Positions 54,843-63,954 of a stretch of DNA of 64,000 nt are shown here, piece after piece. The position numbers and the translations under genes are program-made. This stretch comes from Desulfotruncus arcticus DSM 17038 (GTDB lineage: Bacteria > Bacillota > Desulfotomaculia > Desulfotomaculales > Desulfallaceae): assembly GCF_900113335.1 (NCBI RefSeq), contig NZ_FOOX01000005.1, forward strand, positions 62,001-126,000, in the 5' to 3' direction. The notes under the pieces were generated by a model that did no database searches, was not told the DNA's origin, and saw only the letters and a program-made list of their open reading frames with translations. Positions within the stretch are counted from its first letter, which is position 1. The number at the start of each line of letters is the position of its first letter.

Positions 54843-55805
54843 ATGTTGGAGGTCAGTAAACTAATTCAGGGGAATAAGCGTACAGCAGCAAAAATGATTT
54901 CTCTGATTGAAAATGAAGGAGAAGGTAAGCGTGAACTTTTAAGCAAGATTTACCCGCACACAGGCAACGCACACGTCATCGGCATCACCGGTTCGCCGGG
55001 AGCGGGCAAAAGTTCACTGACCGATGTATTAATTAAGCAGGCACGAAATAACGAATTAAAGGTTGGTGTTATCGCCGTAGATCCAACTTCCCCGATATCC
55101 GGCGGGGCACTGCTTGGTGACCGAATCCGCATGCAGGAGCATGCTTTGGACAAAAACGTTTTTATCCGCAGCATGGGCACAAGAGGCTGCCTGGGCGGCC
55201 TGGCCCGCGCCTCTAAAGATGTGGTTAAGGTTCTTGATGCTTACGGGTGTGACATTATCATCATTGAAACTGTAGGTGTTGGGCAAAGCGAACTGGACAT
55301 TATGCATTACGCCGACACAACACTGGTTGTTCTTACTCCCGGGGCAGGCGATCACATCCAGACGATTAAAGCAGGTATTATGGAGATTGCGGATATTTTT
55401 GTTATCAATAAGTCAGACCTGGGCAATACCAAAAAAATTGTTACTGATATTGAGCAAATGCTGGATATGAGTCCGCGCTACCATGGCAAATGGCGCCCGC
55501 CGGTAGTGGAAACAAGTACGCTTGCCGGCCTGGGTATAGAAGAGCTATGGTCCTTGATTCAGCAACATCTGGAAGCTTCCCGGGCCAGCGGTGAACTGCG
55601 GGTTAATGTTCGCGAGCGCCTAAAAGCTGAAGTAATGGAAATGATCGAAGAAAATCTAAGCAACTACTTATGGGATTCATTAACTCAAAACGGCGGTATA
55701 GAGCAAATGCTGGATGATTTGGTCGACCGGAAGATCGATCCATATACGGAGGCCAACCGGATTTTTCAAAAATTTTTGACAGAAAGGAGCAATGTTAATG
55801 TCTGA
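54843..55805 (+). CDS. meaB: MeaB/ArgK-type G-protein chaperone of the mutase
   Basis: 320-residue GTPase that protects and reloads adenosylcobalamin mutases. Walker [47 protein letters not shown] and NKSDL are present. ATG 54843 follows GGGTGA; the in-frame GTG nine bases upstream is less likely. It overlaps the start of the mutase catalytic gene by 8 bp and is the only MeaB in the window; the mmc mutase has none next to it. Confidence 0.94.
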   Translation: MLEVSKLIQGNKRTAAKMISLIENEGEGKRELLSKIYPHTGNAHVIGITGSPGAGKSSLTDVLIKQARNNELKVGVIAVDPTSPISGGALLGDRIRMQEHALDKNVFIRSMGTRGCLGGLARASKDVVKVLDAYGCDIIIIETVGVGQSELDIMHYADTTLVVLTPGAGDHIQTIKAGIMEIADIFVINKSDLGNTKKIVTDIEQMLDMSPRYHGKWRPPVVETSTLAGLGIEELWSLIQQHLEASRASGELRVNVRERLKAEVMEMIEENLSNYLWDSLTQNGGIEQMLDDLVDRKIDPYTEANRIFQKFLTERSNVNV

Positions 55806-57465
55806 AAAGTATATTAACGAAATAGGAGCCGCTAAAGAAAAATGGCAGGCTGCCAGATCTAAACGCAAAGACCGGGACGTAAAATTTGAAACAGTTTCCG
55901 GTATGGAGCTAAATGATATTTACACCCCGGAAGACATTAAAGACTTTGATTATTTTAATGACCTGGGTTTCCCGGGAGAATATCCCTTTACCAGGGGTGT
56001 CCAGCCTAATATGTACCGGGGACGTTTGTGGACCATGCGCCAGTTCGCCGGGTTTGCCACAGCGGAGGAATCCAATCAACGCTATAGGTTTCTTTTGGAA
56101 AAAGGGCAAACAGGTTTAAGCGTAGCCTTTGATATGCCGACAATTATGGGCTATGACAGTGACCACCCGCGCTCCTTTGGTGAAGTGGGAAGGGTTGGCG
56201 TAGCCATTGACAGTCTTGCCGACATGGAAACATTATTTAACGGTATTCCACTTGACAAAGTAAGCACTTCTATGACCACCAACGCCCCGGCCTCAATTTT
56301 ATGGTGTCTGTATATCGCCACCGGCGAAAAACAAGGCGTGCCATCGGAAAAATTAACCGGGACAATACAAAATGATATTTTAAAGGAATATATCGCCCAA
56401 AAATCATGGATCTTCCCTCCTGAACCATCAATGAGACTAATTACCAATATTTTTGAATATGCCTCAAAAAAAGTCCCCAAGTGGAACACTGTCAGCATTA
56501 GTGGCTACCATATTAGGGAAGCCGGATCAACAGCGGTTCAGGAGCTCGCTTTCACCCTGGCCGACGGTTTTGCTTACGTTGAAGCAGGTATAGAGGCAGG
56601 CCTCGATGTCGATGATTTTGCCCCCAGGCTATCTTACTTCTTCAACTCACATATTGACTTCTTCGAGGAAATAGCCAAATACCGGGCGGCCAGGCGCATC
56701 TGGGCCCGGAGGATGAAAGAAAAATACGGAGCCAAGAACCCCAAATCATGGCTTTTACGCTTCCACACCCAAACAGCCGGGTGCAGTTTAACCGCTCAGC
56801 AACCGGAAAACAATATCGTCCGCACGGCCTATGAGGCTTTAGCTGCAGTTTTGGGCGGAACTCAATCTTTGCACACCAACTCAATGGATGAGGTTCTTGC
56901 TCTGCCAACGGAAAAAGCAGTTCATATTGCTTTAAGAACCCAGCAGATCATAGCCTATGAGACAGGGGTCGCCAATGTGATGGACCCTCTGGCGGGATCG
57001 TATTTTGTTGAGGCGTTAACCAATAAAATGGAAGAGGAAGCAGAAAATTATTTCGAGGAAATTGACCGCCGTGGCGGTGTTCTGGCTGCCATTGATCAAA
57101 ACTTCTTCCAGCAGGAAATTGCTGATGCAGCTTATCAATATCAACGGGCAATTGATAAAAAACAGCGCATTCAAGTTGGAGTAAATGAATTTATAGATCC
57201 GGATGAAAATCTGGAAGATTTTGAAATCCTGACCATTGACCCGGAAATAGAGCGCAAGCAAATTGAAAATGTGCAGAAATTACGCCGTGAACGCAATAAC
57301 CTGACGGTTCAGGATAACCTTGACGCACTGAAAAAGGCGGCCCAGGGAACTGAAAACCTAATTCCATATATTCTTGAAAGTGTAAGATCTTACGCAACGG
57401 AAGGCGAGATAGTACAAACATTGCGGGAAGTATTTGGCGAATATAAAGAAAAACCGACTTTCTAG
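55798..57465 (+). CDS. icmA: Adenosylcobalamin mutase catalytic subunit, isobutyryl-CoA mutase type
   Basis: 555-residue mutase catalytic subunit, clearly paralogous to the mmc mutase at 5943. Two positions that hold the substrate carboxylate in methylmalonyl-CoA mutase are changed: Phe83 in MRQFAGF (Tyr81 in the mmc copy) and Gln201 in [13 protein letters not shown] (Arg199 in the mmc copy). Phe and Gln at these places are the known pattern of isobutyryl-CoA mutase, which interconverts isobutyryl-CoA and n-butyryl-CoA. ATG 55798 lies 8 bases after AAAGGAG; the ATG at 55792 is too close. It is expressed with its chaperone and cofactor enzyme. Confidence 0.85.
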   Translation: MSEKYINEIGAAKEKWQAARSKRKDRDVKFETVSGMELNDIYTPEDIKDFDYFNDLGFPGEYPFTRGVQPNMYRGRLWTMRQFAGFATAEESNQRYRFLLEKGQTGLSVAFDMPTIMGYDSDHPRSFGEVGRVGVAIDSLADMETLFNGIPLDKVSTSMTTNAPASILWCLYIATGEKQGVPSEKLTGTIQNDILKEYIAQKSWIFPPEPSMRLITNIFEYASKKVPKWNTVSISGYHIREAGSTAVQELAFTLADGFAYVEAGIEAGLDVDDFAPRLSYFFNSHIDFFEEIAKYRAARRIWARRMKEKYGAKNPKSWLLRFHTQTAGCSLTAQQPENNIVRTAYEALAAVLGGTQSLHTNSMDEVLALPTEKAVHIALRTQQIIAYETGVANVMDPLAGSYFVEALTNKMEEEAENYFEEIDRRGGVLAAIDQNFFQQEIADAAYQYQRAIDKKQRIQVGVNEFIDPDENLEDFEILTIDPEIERKQIENVQKLRRERNNLTVQDNLDALKKAAQGTENLIPYILESVRSYATEGEIVQTLREVFGEYKEKPTF

Positions 57466-57480
57466 TGAGGTGAATTTAAG

Positions 57481-57882
57481 ATGGCAAGAAGAATAAGGGT
57501 TTTAGTGGCAAAACCAGGTTTGGACGGTCATGACCGCGGGGCCAGAGTAATTGCCAGGGCACTCCGGGATGCCGGTATGGAGGTTGTCTACACGGGACTG
57601 CATCAAACCCCGGAGCAAATCGTGGAAGCGGCAATTCAAGAAGATGTTGATGTTGTAGGTCTTTCAATTCTTAGCGGTGCCCATATGACTTTGTTCCCCA
57701 GAATCTGTGAATTACTGAAGGAAAATGGCGCCGAAGATATTATGGTCATGGGCGGCGGAACAATTCCCGAAGCTGACGTCAAGGCGTTAAAGCAAGGCGG
57801 TTGGGCAGCTGAGCTGTTCACCCCGGGAACAACTATCGAAACCATAGTTGACTGGATCAACGCCAACGTTAAAGTAGATTGA
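57481..57882 (+). CDS. icmB: Adenosylcobalamin mutase B12-binding subunit (isobutyryl-CoA mutase type)
   Basis: 133-residue B12-binding subunit. [11 protein letters not shown] carries the cobalt-ligating His of DxHxxG; LSILSGAH and [12 protein letters not shown] complete the signature. It follows the catalytic gene by 15 bp. Specificity lies in the large subunit, so assignment follows that gene. Confidence 0.88.
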   Translation: MARRIRVLVAKPGLDGHDRGARVIARALRDAGMEVVYTGLHQTPEQIVEAAIQEDVDVVGLSILSGAHMTLFPRICELLKENGAEDIMVMGGGTIPEADVKALKQGGWAAELFTPGTTIETIVDWINANVKVD

Positions 57883-57889
57883 GTACGTT

Positions 57890-57931
57890 GGGGACACTCC
57901 CCGAAGGGGGGGTGTCCCCTGACCTTTTTTT
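57890..57931 (+). terminator. Terminator after the cobO-meaB-mutase operon
   Basis: GGGGACACTCCCC (57890-57902) pairs with GGGGGGTGTCCCC (57907-57919) with one wobble, then GACCTTTTTTT follows on the plus strand. It reaches the 3' end of the convergent gene. Confidence 0.88.
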
Positions 57932-59105
57932 AACAGCTGCAGCCTGCCCCCTTAAATTCCGACAGGTCCCTTTCTTTTAAATCGCTCAGGCACTTGAGCG
58001 CATAATCTACTTCTTCAATTTTATTAAAATATGAAAAGCTAAATCTAACCAGCTTGGTTTCAAATGTACCTATCGTCCTGTGGGCGTCGGGCGCGCAGTG
58101 CAAACCTGCCCGGCAGGCAATATCATGCCACTTGTCCAATGCACCGCCTAGAGCGGCGGTGTCTTTGCCCTCGATTAAAAAAGAAACCACCGGCGCCTTG
58201 ACCTCATCTTTTGAGGTCCCATACATTTTCCAGCCCTGAATTTTAGAAGCCCCTTCGATAAATGCCTTCGTCAGCCGGTTTTCATGCTCCCTTATCCGCT
58301 GCAGGCCGGTTTTTTTGATAAAATCGACGCCGGCACCCAGTCCGGCAATACCAACGGCATTTAAGGTGCCGCTCTCATATTTTTCCGGCAAAATATCAGG
58401 CTGGCCGGCCACCGCTGATTTACTCCCGGTCCCCCCCATGCGGAACGGTTTTAAAAATGCCGCCCGCTCGCCAACGTAAAGCACGCCGGTACCTGTAGGC
58501 CCCATCAACCCTTTATGGCCGGGCATAGCTAATAAATCAATTTTCATTCCCTCAACGTCAATATCCAAAATCCCTGCTGTTTGAGCAGCATCAACAATCA
58601 AAATTTTACCCGCTTCCCGCACCAATTCTCCGATTAGTTTAATGGGCATGATCGTACCGGTAACGTTAGAGGCATGAGTTATGACTATCGCTTTGGTATT
58701 AGAGCGTATCGCCCTGGACAGTTCCTCCATGTTAATTAATCCCTGTTGGTTACATGGTATTTTGGTAACTTCAATATTATTTCCAAGGCAGTGCAAGGGC
58801 CGGGTTACTGAATTATGCTCCATAGAACTGGTAATAATATGGTCCCCAGCCTCAGTTATTCCCTGTATCGCCATGTTTAGTGAGTCTGTGGCGTTAAGGG
58901 TAAAGATAACCCTGTCCGGATCAGAAATATTAAATAAATCGGCAATGGCCTGTCTTGTACGATCAACCAGTTTTCCAGCAACCAGTGACAGCTTATGACC
59001 CGACCGGCCAGGGTTGGCTCCGGCTTCTTCAAGACAATAGCGCATGGCGTCCAGTACTTCCGGAGGCTTAGGCCAGGTGGTGGCAGCATTGTCAAAATAT
59101 ATCAC
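57930..59105 (-). CDS. Cysteine desulfurase-like aminotransferase (class V)
   Basis: 391-residue PLP enzyme of the NifS/SufS class. IYFDNAATTWPKPP starts the protein; THASNVTGTIMPI, IVDAAQTAG and the PLP-Lys motif MPGHKGLMGP are clear. The sulfur-acceptor loop holds Cys in RAGLHCAPDAHRTIGT, and the C-terminus ends with a conspicuous GCSC. GTG 59105 follows GGGAGGGG. It lies at the left end of the molybdenum-hydroxylase accessory cluster, where such enzymes can supply sulfur or selenium; the sequence alone does not say which. Confidence 0.88.
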   Translation of the reverse strand: MIYFDNAATTWPKPPEVLDAMRYCLEEAGANPGRSGHKLSLVAGKLVDRTRQAIADLFNISDPDRVIFTLNATDSLNMAIQGITEAGDHIITSSMEHNSVTRPLHCLGNNIEVTKIPCNQQGLINMEELSRAIRSNTKAIVITHASNVTGTIMPIKLIGELVREAGKILIVDAAQTAGILDIDVEGMKIDLLAMPGHKGLMGPTGTGVLYVGERAAFLKPFRMGGTGSKSAVAGQPDILPEKYESGTLNAVGIAGLGAGVDFIKKTGLQRIREHENRLTKAFIEGASKIQGWKMYGTSKDEVKAPVVSFLIEGKDTAALGGALDKWHDIACRAGLHCAPDAHRTIGTFETKLVRFSFSYFNKIEEVDYALKCLSDLKERDLSEFKGAGCSC

Positions 59106-59447
59106 ATAAACCCCTCCCAATGAATCTGTTTCACATATACTTAAGCATGTATGAAACCGGTATTAATATACCTCGTATATAAGAAAACTGTTCAAAAGGA
59201 TTTTGGCTCTATTATTGCAGAAACATGGCTATTCAAAGCTCTAATTTATGTTTTATCCATGTGGAAAAGTGCATTTTTGGGCAATATCAAGTATAATCAA
59301 TAGAAAAATGTGTTTGAAAATCTAATTATCTACATTTCAACGATTAAACTAATTGCATATAAGGTTTAGCTTTCGAGCTTTTAACAAAGAACGGATAGCT
59401 CAGGTTAATTAGTTTTTTAACGATTTAAAGTTTTTCAGTATAGTTAG
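59106..59447. other. AT-rich intergenic region
   Basis: No gene seen. An imperfect dyad with GTTTCA and TGAAAC ends lies at about 59128-59157, just upstream of the cysteine desulfurase start, and may be an operator. The rest has no defensible feature. Confidence 0.4.
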
Positions 59448-60065
59448 TTAAAATGGCGGTATTCCATACATAAGATGTTTATGTTTTAGGTAGTCTTGCC
59501 AAGTATCAAGGTCAGTGAATATTCCTGTATCATCAACTTCGACCATGTAAGTAGCGTCACTATATTCTTTTAATATTTTTTTAGCCCCTATATCCCCCGT
59601 AAGTTTTAGCAACCGATCAAATAAAGCCTTATCAAAAAGGACTGGGTGCCCGCTTTGCCCCTCGCAGGACGGCGCGATTATTAGGCCATTTGAGCTACTA
59701 TACTTAGCTATAATTTGATTAATTGTTGAAACTTTAATAAAAGGCATATCCCCCAGAAAGATAGCCGCAGCTCTGGTTTCAGGGTAAAGAAAGAGCAAGT
59801 GAGCAATCCCTTTTTTTAGGGAGGAACTGATTCCCATGGTATAATCCGGATTATAAACAGTTTTTACATTGTAATTAGCTAGGGTATCTATTATCATTTC
59901 TTTTTGGTTTCCTAGGACAACGATTATCCCCGCTATATTAGAAGCCATAATTGATTCAAGGGTGCGCTGTAGTACGGTGCGGCCTGATAAGTCCAGCATC
60001 AACTTATTTTGGCTAATTCTGCTCGATAAGCCTGCCGCCAATACAATGGCATCTATTCTAAGCAT
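59448..60065 (-). CDS. MocA/YgfJ-like molybdenum cofactor nucleotidyltransferase
   Basis: 205-residue GT-A-fold nucleotidyltransferase. The LAAGLSSRISQNKLML loop and LGDMPFI with the catalytic Asp are visible; GLIIAPSCEGQSGHPVLFDKAL is the family's substrate-side motif. MocA adds CMP (MobA adds GMP) to molybdopterin; YgfJ-like proteins accompany selenium-dependent molybdenum hydroxylases. It overlaps the yqeC end by 13 bp, which supports the cluster. Confidence 0.85.
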   Translation of the reverse strand: MLRIDAIVLAAGLSSRISQNKLMLDLSGRTVLQRTLESIMASNIAGIIVVLGNQKEMIIDTLANYNVKTVYNPDYTMGISSSLKKGIAHLLFLYPETRAAAIFLGDMPFIKVSTINQIIAKYSSSNGLIIAPSCEGQSGHPVLFDKALFDRLLKLTGDIGAKKILKEYSDATYMVEVDDTGIFTDLDTWQDYLKHKHLMYGIPPF

Positions 60066-60832
60066 TTATCTAACACCCTCTTCGATGATGTATAATAAAT
60101 TTTTGGAGGTTTTTTACCTGCGGCCCCGATAATAACATTGTTAACACCTTGTGCTTCCAATTTAGCTGCTAGGCTGAACGACTTATTTAAGTCTTTCTGA
60201 TTCTCTACTTTGTTAATAAAGACTGTCCACCGGGCACTGTCAGGTACATTTTTTTTATAACCTAAGCTATGCAGCATAATCCTCAGAATAGTTCTCTCTG
60301 TAACAACTTCTCCCATATCTAAACCTGTCAATAATTTTATTTGTTCCAAAGCGTGAAAATATTTTTCAGACAGCGGTTGATCAATGCATTCAGCACCAAT
60401 AACAACCAAAACTAAGGTTGAGAATTCAGGAACCACAGGTTCATGGCAACGCGGTGCTTTGAAGGGCTTTCCTTTAGACCCGTCGCCTTCAATAAGCAGA
60501 TAATCCAACTTTGTTATTGACCTGATCTGTGCCAATTCATTTTCAGTCAGAGCAGTTAGTTTTCCTTCTTTATTAACTTCTCCACCAACGACCACACAAT
60601 TAAACAAACCAAGTTGTGATTCAACAGCCACCTTTAAATCAGTTTCTTCCCCCGACAGAACAACCATCAGTGATTCAGGGAGGTACATTTTAACCGTTGT
60701 TGTAATTGCAACTTTGTAACCCACCCCGGCCAACTCTTCTGCGAGTTTGATAATAATAGTTGTTTTCCCGCCCCCACCAACGGCGGTAACCGTATCTCCT
60801 TTATGTAGATCAAGAGCTTCACTAATCTTCAA
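60053..60832 (-). CDS. yqeC: YqeC-family accessory protein of selenium-dependent hydroxylases
   Basis: 259-residue P-loop-like protein starting KISEALDLHKGDTVTAVGGGGKTTIIIKLAEEL; VAITTTVKM, LLIEGDGSKGKPFKAP and VLVVIGAECIDQPL are family motifs. YqeC is an orphan marker that occurs with SelD, YqeB and xanthine-dehydrogenase-like enzymes in bacteria with selenium-dependent molybdenum hydroxylases. TTG 60832 follows GGGAGTTGAT. No selD or hydroxylase gene lies in the window. Confidence 0.82.
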   Translation of the reverse strand: MKISEALDLHKGDTVTAVGGGGKTTIIIKLAEELAGVGYKVAITTTVKMYLPESLMVVLSGEETDLKVAVESQLGLFNCVVVGGEVNKEGKLTALTENELAQIRSITKLDYLLIEGDGSKGKPFKAPRCHEPVVPEFSTLVLVVIGAECIDQPLSEKYFHALEQIKLLTGLDMGEVVTERTILRIMLHSLGYKKNVPDSARWTVFINKVENQKDLNKSFSLAAKLEAQGVNNVIIGAAGKKPPKIYYTSSKRVLDKCLE

Positions 60833-61044
60833 TTATATCAACTCCCAAAAGATAGAACGTTATAAACAAAACAAGTCTACAGCGAAAACCTAGTTTCATA
60901 TCTCAAGTGTAACCAGCAAACGCTATAGACAATGCTTTGAATTAATTGTTTAGAAATGTAAGCCATGTTAACAATTCTCTACATTTAATCATTAATACAA
61001 CTAATATTTTTATTAAAAAATAAATACTTTAAACTAAGCATAGC

Positions 61045-61161
61045 CTATTTTAGAAGTTTCCATAAGGTTGTTTCATCGTGCCTTTGTTTATTAATGTTGC
61101 CGCATGCAGTATTGATAAGTAATATAAGCAATAAGGTAATGCTAATAGTTAATTTTTTCAT
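61045..61161 (-). CDS. Short lipoprotein-signal peptide (38 aa), possible truncated binding protein
   Basis: KKLTISITLLLILLINTACG is a full signal peptide with lipoprotein-type Cys; 18 residues follow before the stop. ATG 61161 lies nine bases after AGGAG. It lies just downstream of the ModE-like regulator, the usual position of modA or tupA (molybdate/tungstate-binding lipoproteins), so it may be the stump of such a gene. It could also be a genuine small lipoprotein. Confidence 0.55.
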   Translation of the reverse strand: MKKLTISITLLLILLINTACGNINKQRHDETTLWKLLK

Positions 61162-61184
61162 ACTTATATACTCCTACAAAGCTT

Positions 61185-61511
61185 TTAACCAAAATGCTTG
61201 TTAAACAAATTATTTAATATTTCATCAGCTTCTCCTATAAAATTTCCATATTTCAACATCAGGTCCTTAGCTTCCGGGGTCAAATAAGAACCTCCCCCTG
61301 AATTACCTCCAGTTTTACGTCTAATCAGTTTGATGTTTAATCGCTTTTCCATAGTATTTATTAGGTTCCACGCCTGACTATAAGACATATGTATTTCAGC
61401 AGCTGCTTTATTCAAAGATTTTAACCTATTGATCCTTTTAAGGATATCGTAAGGTCCTTCACCAAAAGCTTTACCGTTATTATAAAGCCATATTTTACAT
61501 TTGAAGTTCAT
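61185..61511 (-). CDS. ModE-like winged-helix molybdate regulator (DNA-binding domain only)
   Basis: 108-residue ModE N-terminal-type protein. LKSLNKAAAEIHMSYSQAWNLINTMEKRL is the LysR-like helix-turn-helix of ModE; RRKTGGNSGGGSYLT is the wing segment highly typical of this family. It lacks the molybdate-binding (TOBE/Mop) domains, so it may respond to another signal or bind DNA only. It lies between the molybdenum accessory genes. Confidence 0.85.
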   Translation of the reverse strand: MNFKCKIWLYNNGKAFGEGPYDILKRINRLKSLNKAAAEIHMSYSQAWNLINTMEKRLNIKLIRRKTGGNSGGGSYLTPEAKDLMLKYGNFIGEADEILNNLFNKHFG

Positions 61512-61565
61512 AAAATGTCCTCAACTCTATTCATAATAATATTATTTCAAAAACAGGTACATAAT

Positions 61566-61724
61566 TCAACAATTCAATTTACCTGTATGAATATCAACCT
61601 GACTTACAGCAGCACTTGATGCTGAATAATGGGTTGTATATAAACCTACCCTACCACATTCATCAGGGGACCAGTAAGCACTTGGGCTAGTCCAGTAATG
61701 GGTAACTTCAATTCTATTTATCAA
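61566..61724 (-). pseudogene. Possible gene remnant (52-residue frame)
   Basis: From TTG 61724 the frame reads RIEVTHYWTSPSAYWSPDEC and then GRVGLYTTHYSASSAAVSQV up to a TGA, an amino-acid composition that looks protein-like rather than random AT-rich translation. No ribosome site precedes it and upstream stop codons close the frame. I recognise no family. It may be the 3' scar of a lost gene between the MoeA-like and ModE-like genes. Confidence 0.3.
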
Positions 61725-61795
61725 ATAAGATAATATTTACTGTCTAAATAAGGAAATACCCCTACAATCTGAAAAGTTTAATTAAATATAATTAA

Positions 61796-62818
61796 TTATC
61801 CCTTTCCAAATCCGCAATTCGGGTAAAAGCATATTTCACAGTTTTGGCATAGGCCTCCTACACCCAATTGGATTATATCTTCTCTATTAATTAATTCACC
61901 AGCAAGTATACGTGGTAGCACAATGTCTAGTATAGTTGACGGTGAGTATATAACACAGGCTGGAAGTCCCAGAATTATAGTTCCCTCCAGTTCTGCAGCC
62001 ATAAACATAGCACCAGGCAGTACAGGAGAACCGTAAGTTATTATGCTTGCACCTGTGTTTTTAATTGCACCCGGAGTTCTATCGTCTGGATCAACTGACA
62101 TACCACCAGCAACTAAAATTAATTCTTTTCCATTTTCCTTTAATTGTAAAATTGTATCAGTAATTCTATTTATATCGTCCGGCATATATATTTGTTCCTC
62201 TATACTATATCCAAAGGAATCCAGTTTTTTCTTTAAAGCCGGCCCAAATGCGTCTTCAATACGTTTGTAATAAACCTCATTGCCCGTTATTACAGCCCCA
62301 ATTTTTAACGGCTTAAACTTTGTTACCTTAATAATCCACTCATATTCCCTGGCTAAAGATTCTACCTCGATAACCGCTTTTTCTTCTATTGTCAAAGGTA
62401 TTACTCTGGTTGCAGCTACTGTTTTTCCCTGATTGACCGGAAAGTTATTGTGTAAGGTGCTAAAACACATATTTAATATTGAATTTATTCGGTTAATGGC
62501 ATTTTTATTTACTTTGAATAACCCATCGTAATCTGCTTTAAAACTGATTTTGCCTTCATGTGGCTCTGTATGGACAATGCCGTTTCCGATTACTGTTTTT
62601 GCTATTCTATAAGCGGCATCATTTTCATGGATATGACCTTCGGGAGGTTCCCAAATATATATATGGTCTTTACCCATAGACAACAATACGGGGATATCTT
62701 CTGGTTGAATCACATGACCTTTTTTAAATGCCGGCCCTTTAAATTTTCCCGAAACTATTTTAGTTAAATCGTGACTTAAAACCATGCCAACGCTATCTGC
62801 TACAGGTATTGCTTTCAT
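61796..62818 (-). CDS. MoeA/MogA-like molybdopterin-binding protein
   Basis: 340-residue protein. The N-terminus (AIPVADSVGMVLSHDLTKIV) resembles MoeA, and the middle KIGAVITGNEVYYKRIEDAF with LVAGGMSVDPDDRTPGAIK is the molybdopterin-binding MoCF domain. The C-terminus ends GGLCQNCEICFYPNCGFGKG with five Cys, seen in homologues next to molybdenum hydroxylase genes. It would insert metal or carry the cofactor for such an enzyme. ATG with GAGAGGG upstream. Confidence 0.86.
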   Translation of the reverse strand: MKAIPVADSVGMVLSHDLTKIVSGKFKGPAFKKGHVIQPEDIPVLLSMGKDHIYIWEPPEGHIHENDAAYRIAKTVIGNGIVHTEPHEGKISFKADYDGLFKVNKNAINRINSILNMCFSTLHNNFPVNQGKTVAATRVIPLTIEEKAVIEVESLAREYEWIIKVTKFKPLKIGAVITGNEVYYKRIEDAFGPALKKKLDSFGYSIEEQIYMPDDINRITDTILQLKENGKELILVAGGMSVDPDDRTPGAIKNTGASIITYGSPVLPGAMFMAAELEGTIILGLPACVIYSPSTILDIVLPRILAGELINREDIIQLGVGGLCQNCEICFYPNCGFGKG

Positions 62819-62842
62819 TTTAAATCCCTCTCTACTAAATTT

Positions 62843-63148
62843 TTAAAGCCTACCTATAAATTCGATGTAGATTACTCCGTTACCACCGCAAATCATGCCC
62901 TCATCCACTAAATCACGTTCAAAAAGTATTGGCTTTTTTTTATCTATAACTTCTCTTGCCTTTTGAACAGCCAGATATTCTAATTGTCCACCTCCGATGG
63001 TGCCAATTGTTTTACCATTTGGAAACACCAGCATTTTGGCACCTGCCTTACGAGGGGTTGAACCGCTCGTTTGGCACAGTGTTATTAGCGCTGCTTTCTT
63101 ATTATTTTTCAGAATATTAACGATGTTCTCCAGGATTTTCTTGTTCAT
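62843..63148 (-). CDS. XdhC/CoxI-family N-terminal domain protein
   Basis: 101-residue XdhC N-terminal domain. ALITLCQTSGSTPRKAGAKMLV, GTIGGGQLEYLAV and MICGGNGVIYIEF are the family motifs; the Cys in MICGG may hold the sulfido-cofactor. It begins with an ATGA overlap with the upstream Rossmann-type XdhC gene, so the usual single protein is split between the two genes. It supports insertion of sulfurated or selenated Mo cofactor. Confidence 0.87.
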   Translation of the reverse strand: MNKKILENIVNILKNNKKAALITLCQTSGSTPRKAGAKMLVFPNGKTIGTIGGGQLEYLAVQKAREVIDKKKPILFERDLVDEGMICGGNGVIYIEFIGRL

Positions 63149-63954
63149 GCCGGCATCCCTGCCTTTATTTCTTTTAAAGGCCTGCAACTACCGTTGTTTA
63201 CTTTAGCAACTATCTCGGCCATAATACTCAAGGCAATTTCAGCAGGCTTTTGCCCTCCAAGATCCAGGCCAATAGGTGCAGACACCTTTTCTAATTCTTT
63301 TTTTTCAATACCCTGATTTAAAAGCTGCTGAAAGGTAAGCCTTACCTTACTGGAACTACCAATCATGCCAATATAAAAAGCCCCGCTGTCAAGCACTGCT
63401 GATAAACATGACTGATCATACTTATGACCCCGTGTAATAATTATAATGCAGGTTGAGGAATCAATTTCATCAAGAGGTAGCCTTTCCCGGTAATCTATGC
63501 AGATTAATCCACTGGCTCCAGGAAATCGCTTTGGGTCGACAAACTCCGGCCTATCATCAACCACTATAATTTTAAATCCCAGTATAGAGGCGATTTCTAC
63601 GAGAGGTTGGGCTACATGCCCAGCACCAAACACAAGTAATTTTTTCTGTGGCAAGAAAGGATCTTCTAAAATCTTTATGCAATGGTGACCGGTTTGCTTC
63701 TGAAGGTTAATTTGTATAATACCAGTATTGGGTAGGGCCCCGTTAAAAATATTTGAAACTCTGGACTCCACATATTCATCCAGCTCAGCTAATCCCAGTG
63801 AGCCATAATGCCCTTCACCCATGACTATAAGTAAACGAGACTCCTCTTCTAATCCGGGATATTCTCCTATATCAATCAGTGTGTAAAGGATAGCCGGGAT
63901 ACCTTTTTCCATAGCATTGAATAATTTATCAAATATTTCATTCTTTCGAATCAA
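63145..63954 (-). CDS. XdhC-family protein, Rossmann type
   Basis: 269-residue XdhC-family protein with its C-terminal Rossmann domain: KLLVFGAGHVAQPLVEIASILGFKIIVVDDRPEF, ITRGHKYDQSCL, FYIGMIGSSSKV and the end SAPIGLDLGGQKPAEIALSIMAEIVA. The first about 100 residues are a divergent N-terminal domain without the Cys motif, which the next gene supplies. TTG 63954 lies six bases after GAGG. This is the last feature at the right edge; the hydroxylase it serves may lie further right. Confidence 0.88.
   Translation of the reverse strand: MIRKNEIFDKLFNAMEKGIPAILYTLIDIGEYPGLEEESRLLIVMGEGHYGSLGLAELDEYVESRVSNIFNGALPNTGIIQINLQKQTGHHCIKILEDPFLPQKKLLVFGAGHVAQPLVEIASILGFKIIVVDDRPEFVDPKRFPGASGLICIDYRERLPLDEIDSSTCIIIITRGHKYDQSCLSAVLDSGAFYIGMIGSSSKVRLTFQQLLNQGIEKKELEKVSAPIGLDLGGQKPAEIALSIMAEIVAKVNNGSCRPLKEIKAGMPA

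Noticed and set aside
60880-60990. 29-codon frame upstream of yqeC (MAYISKQLIQ...)
   Set aside because: No ribosome site and no recognised similarity; probably chance in AT-rich DNA.
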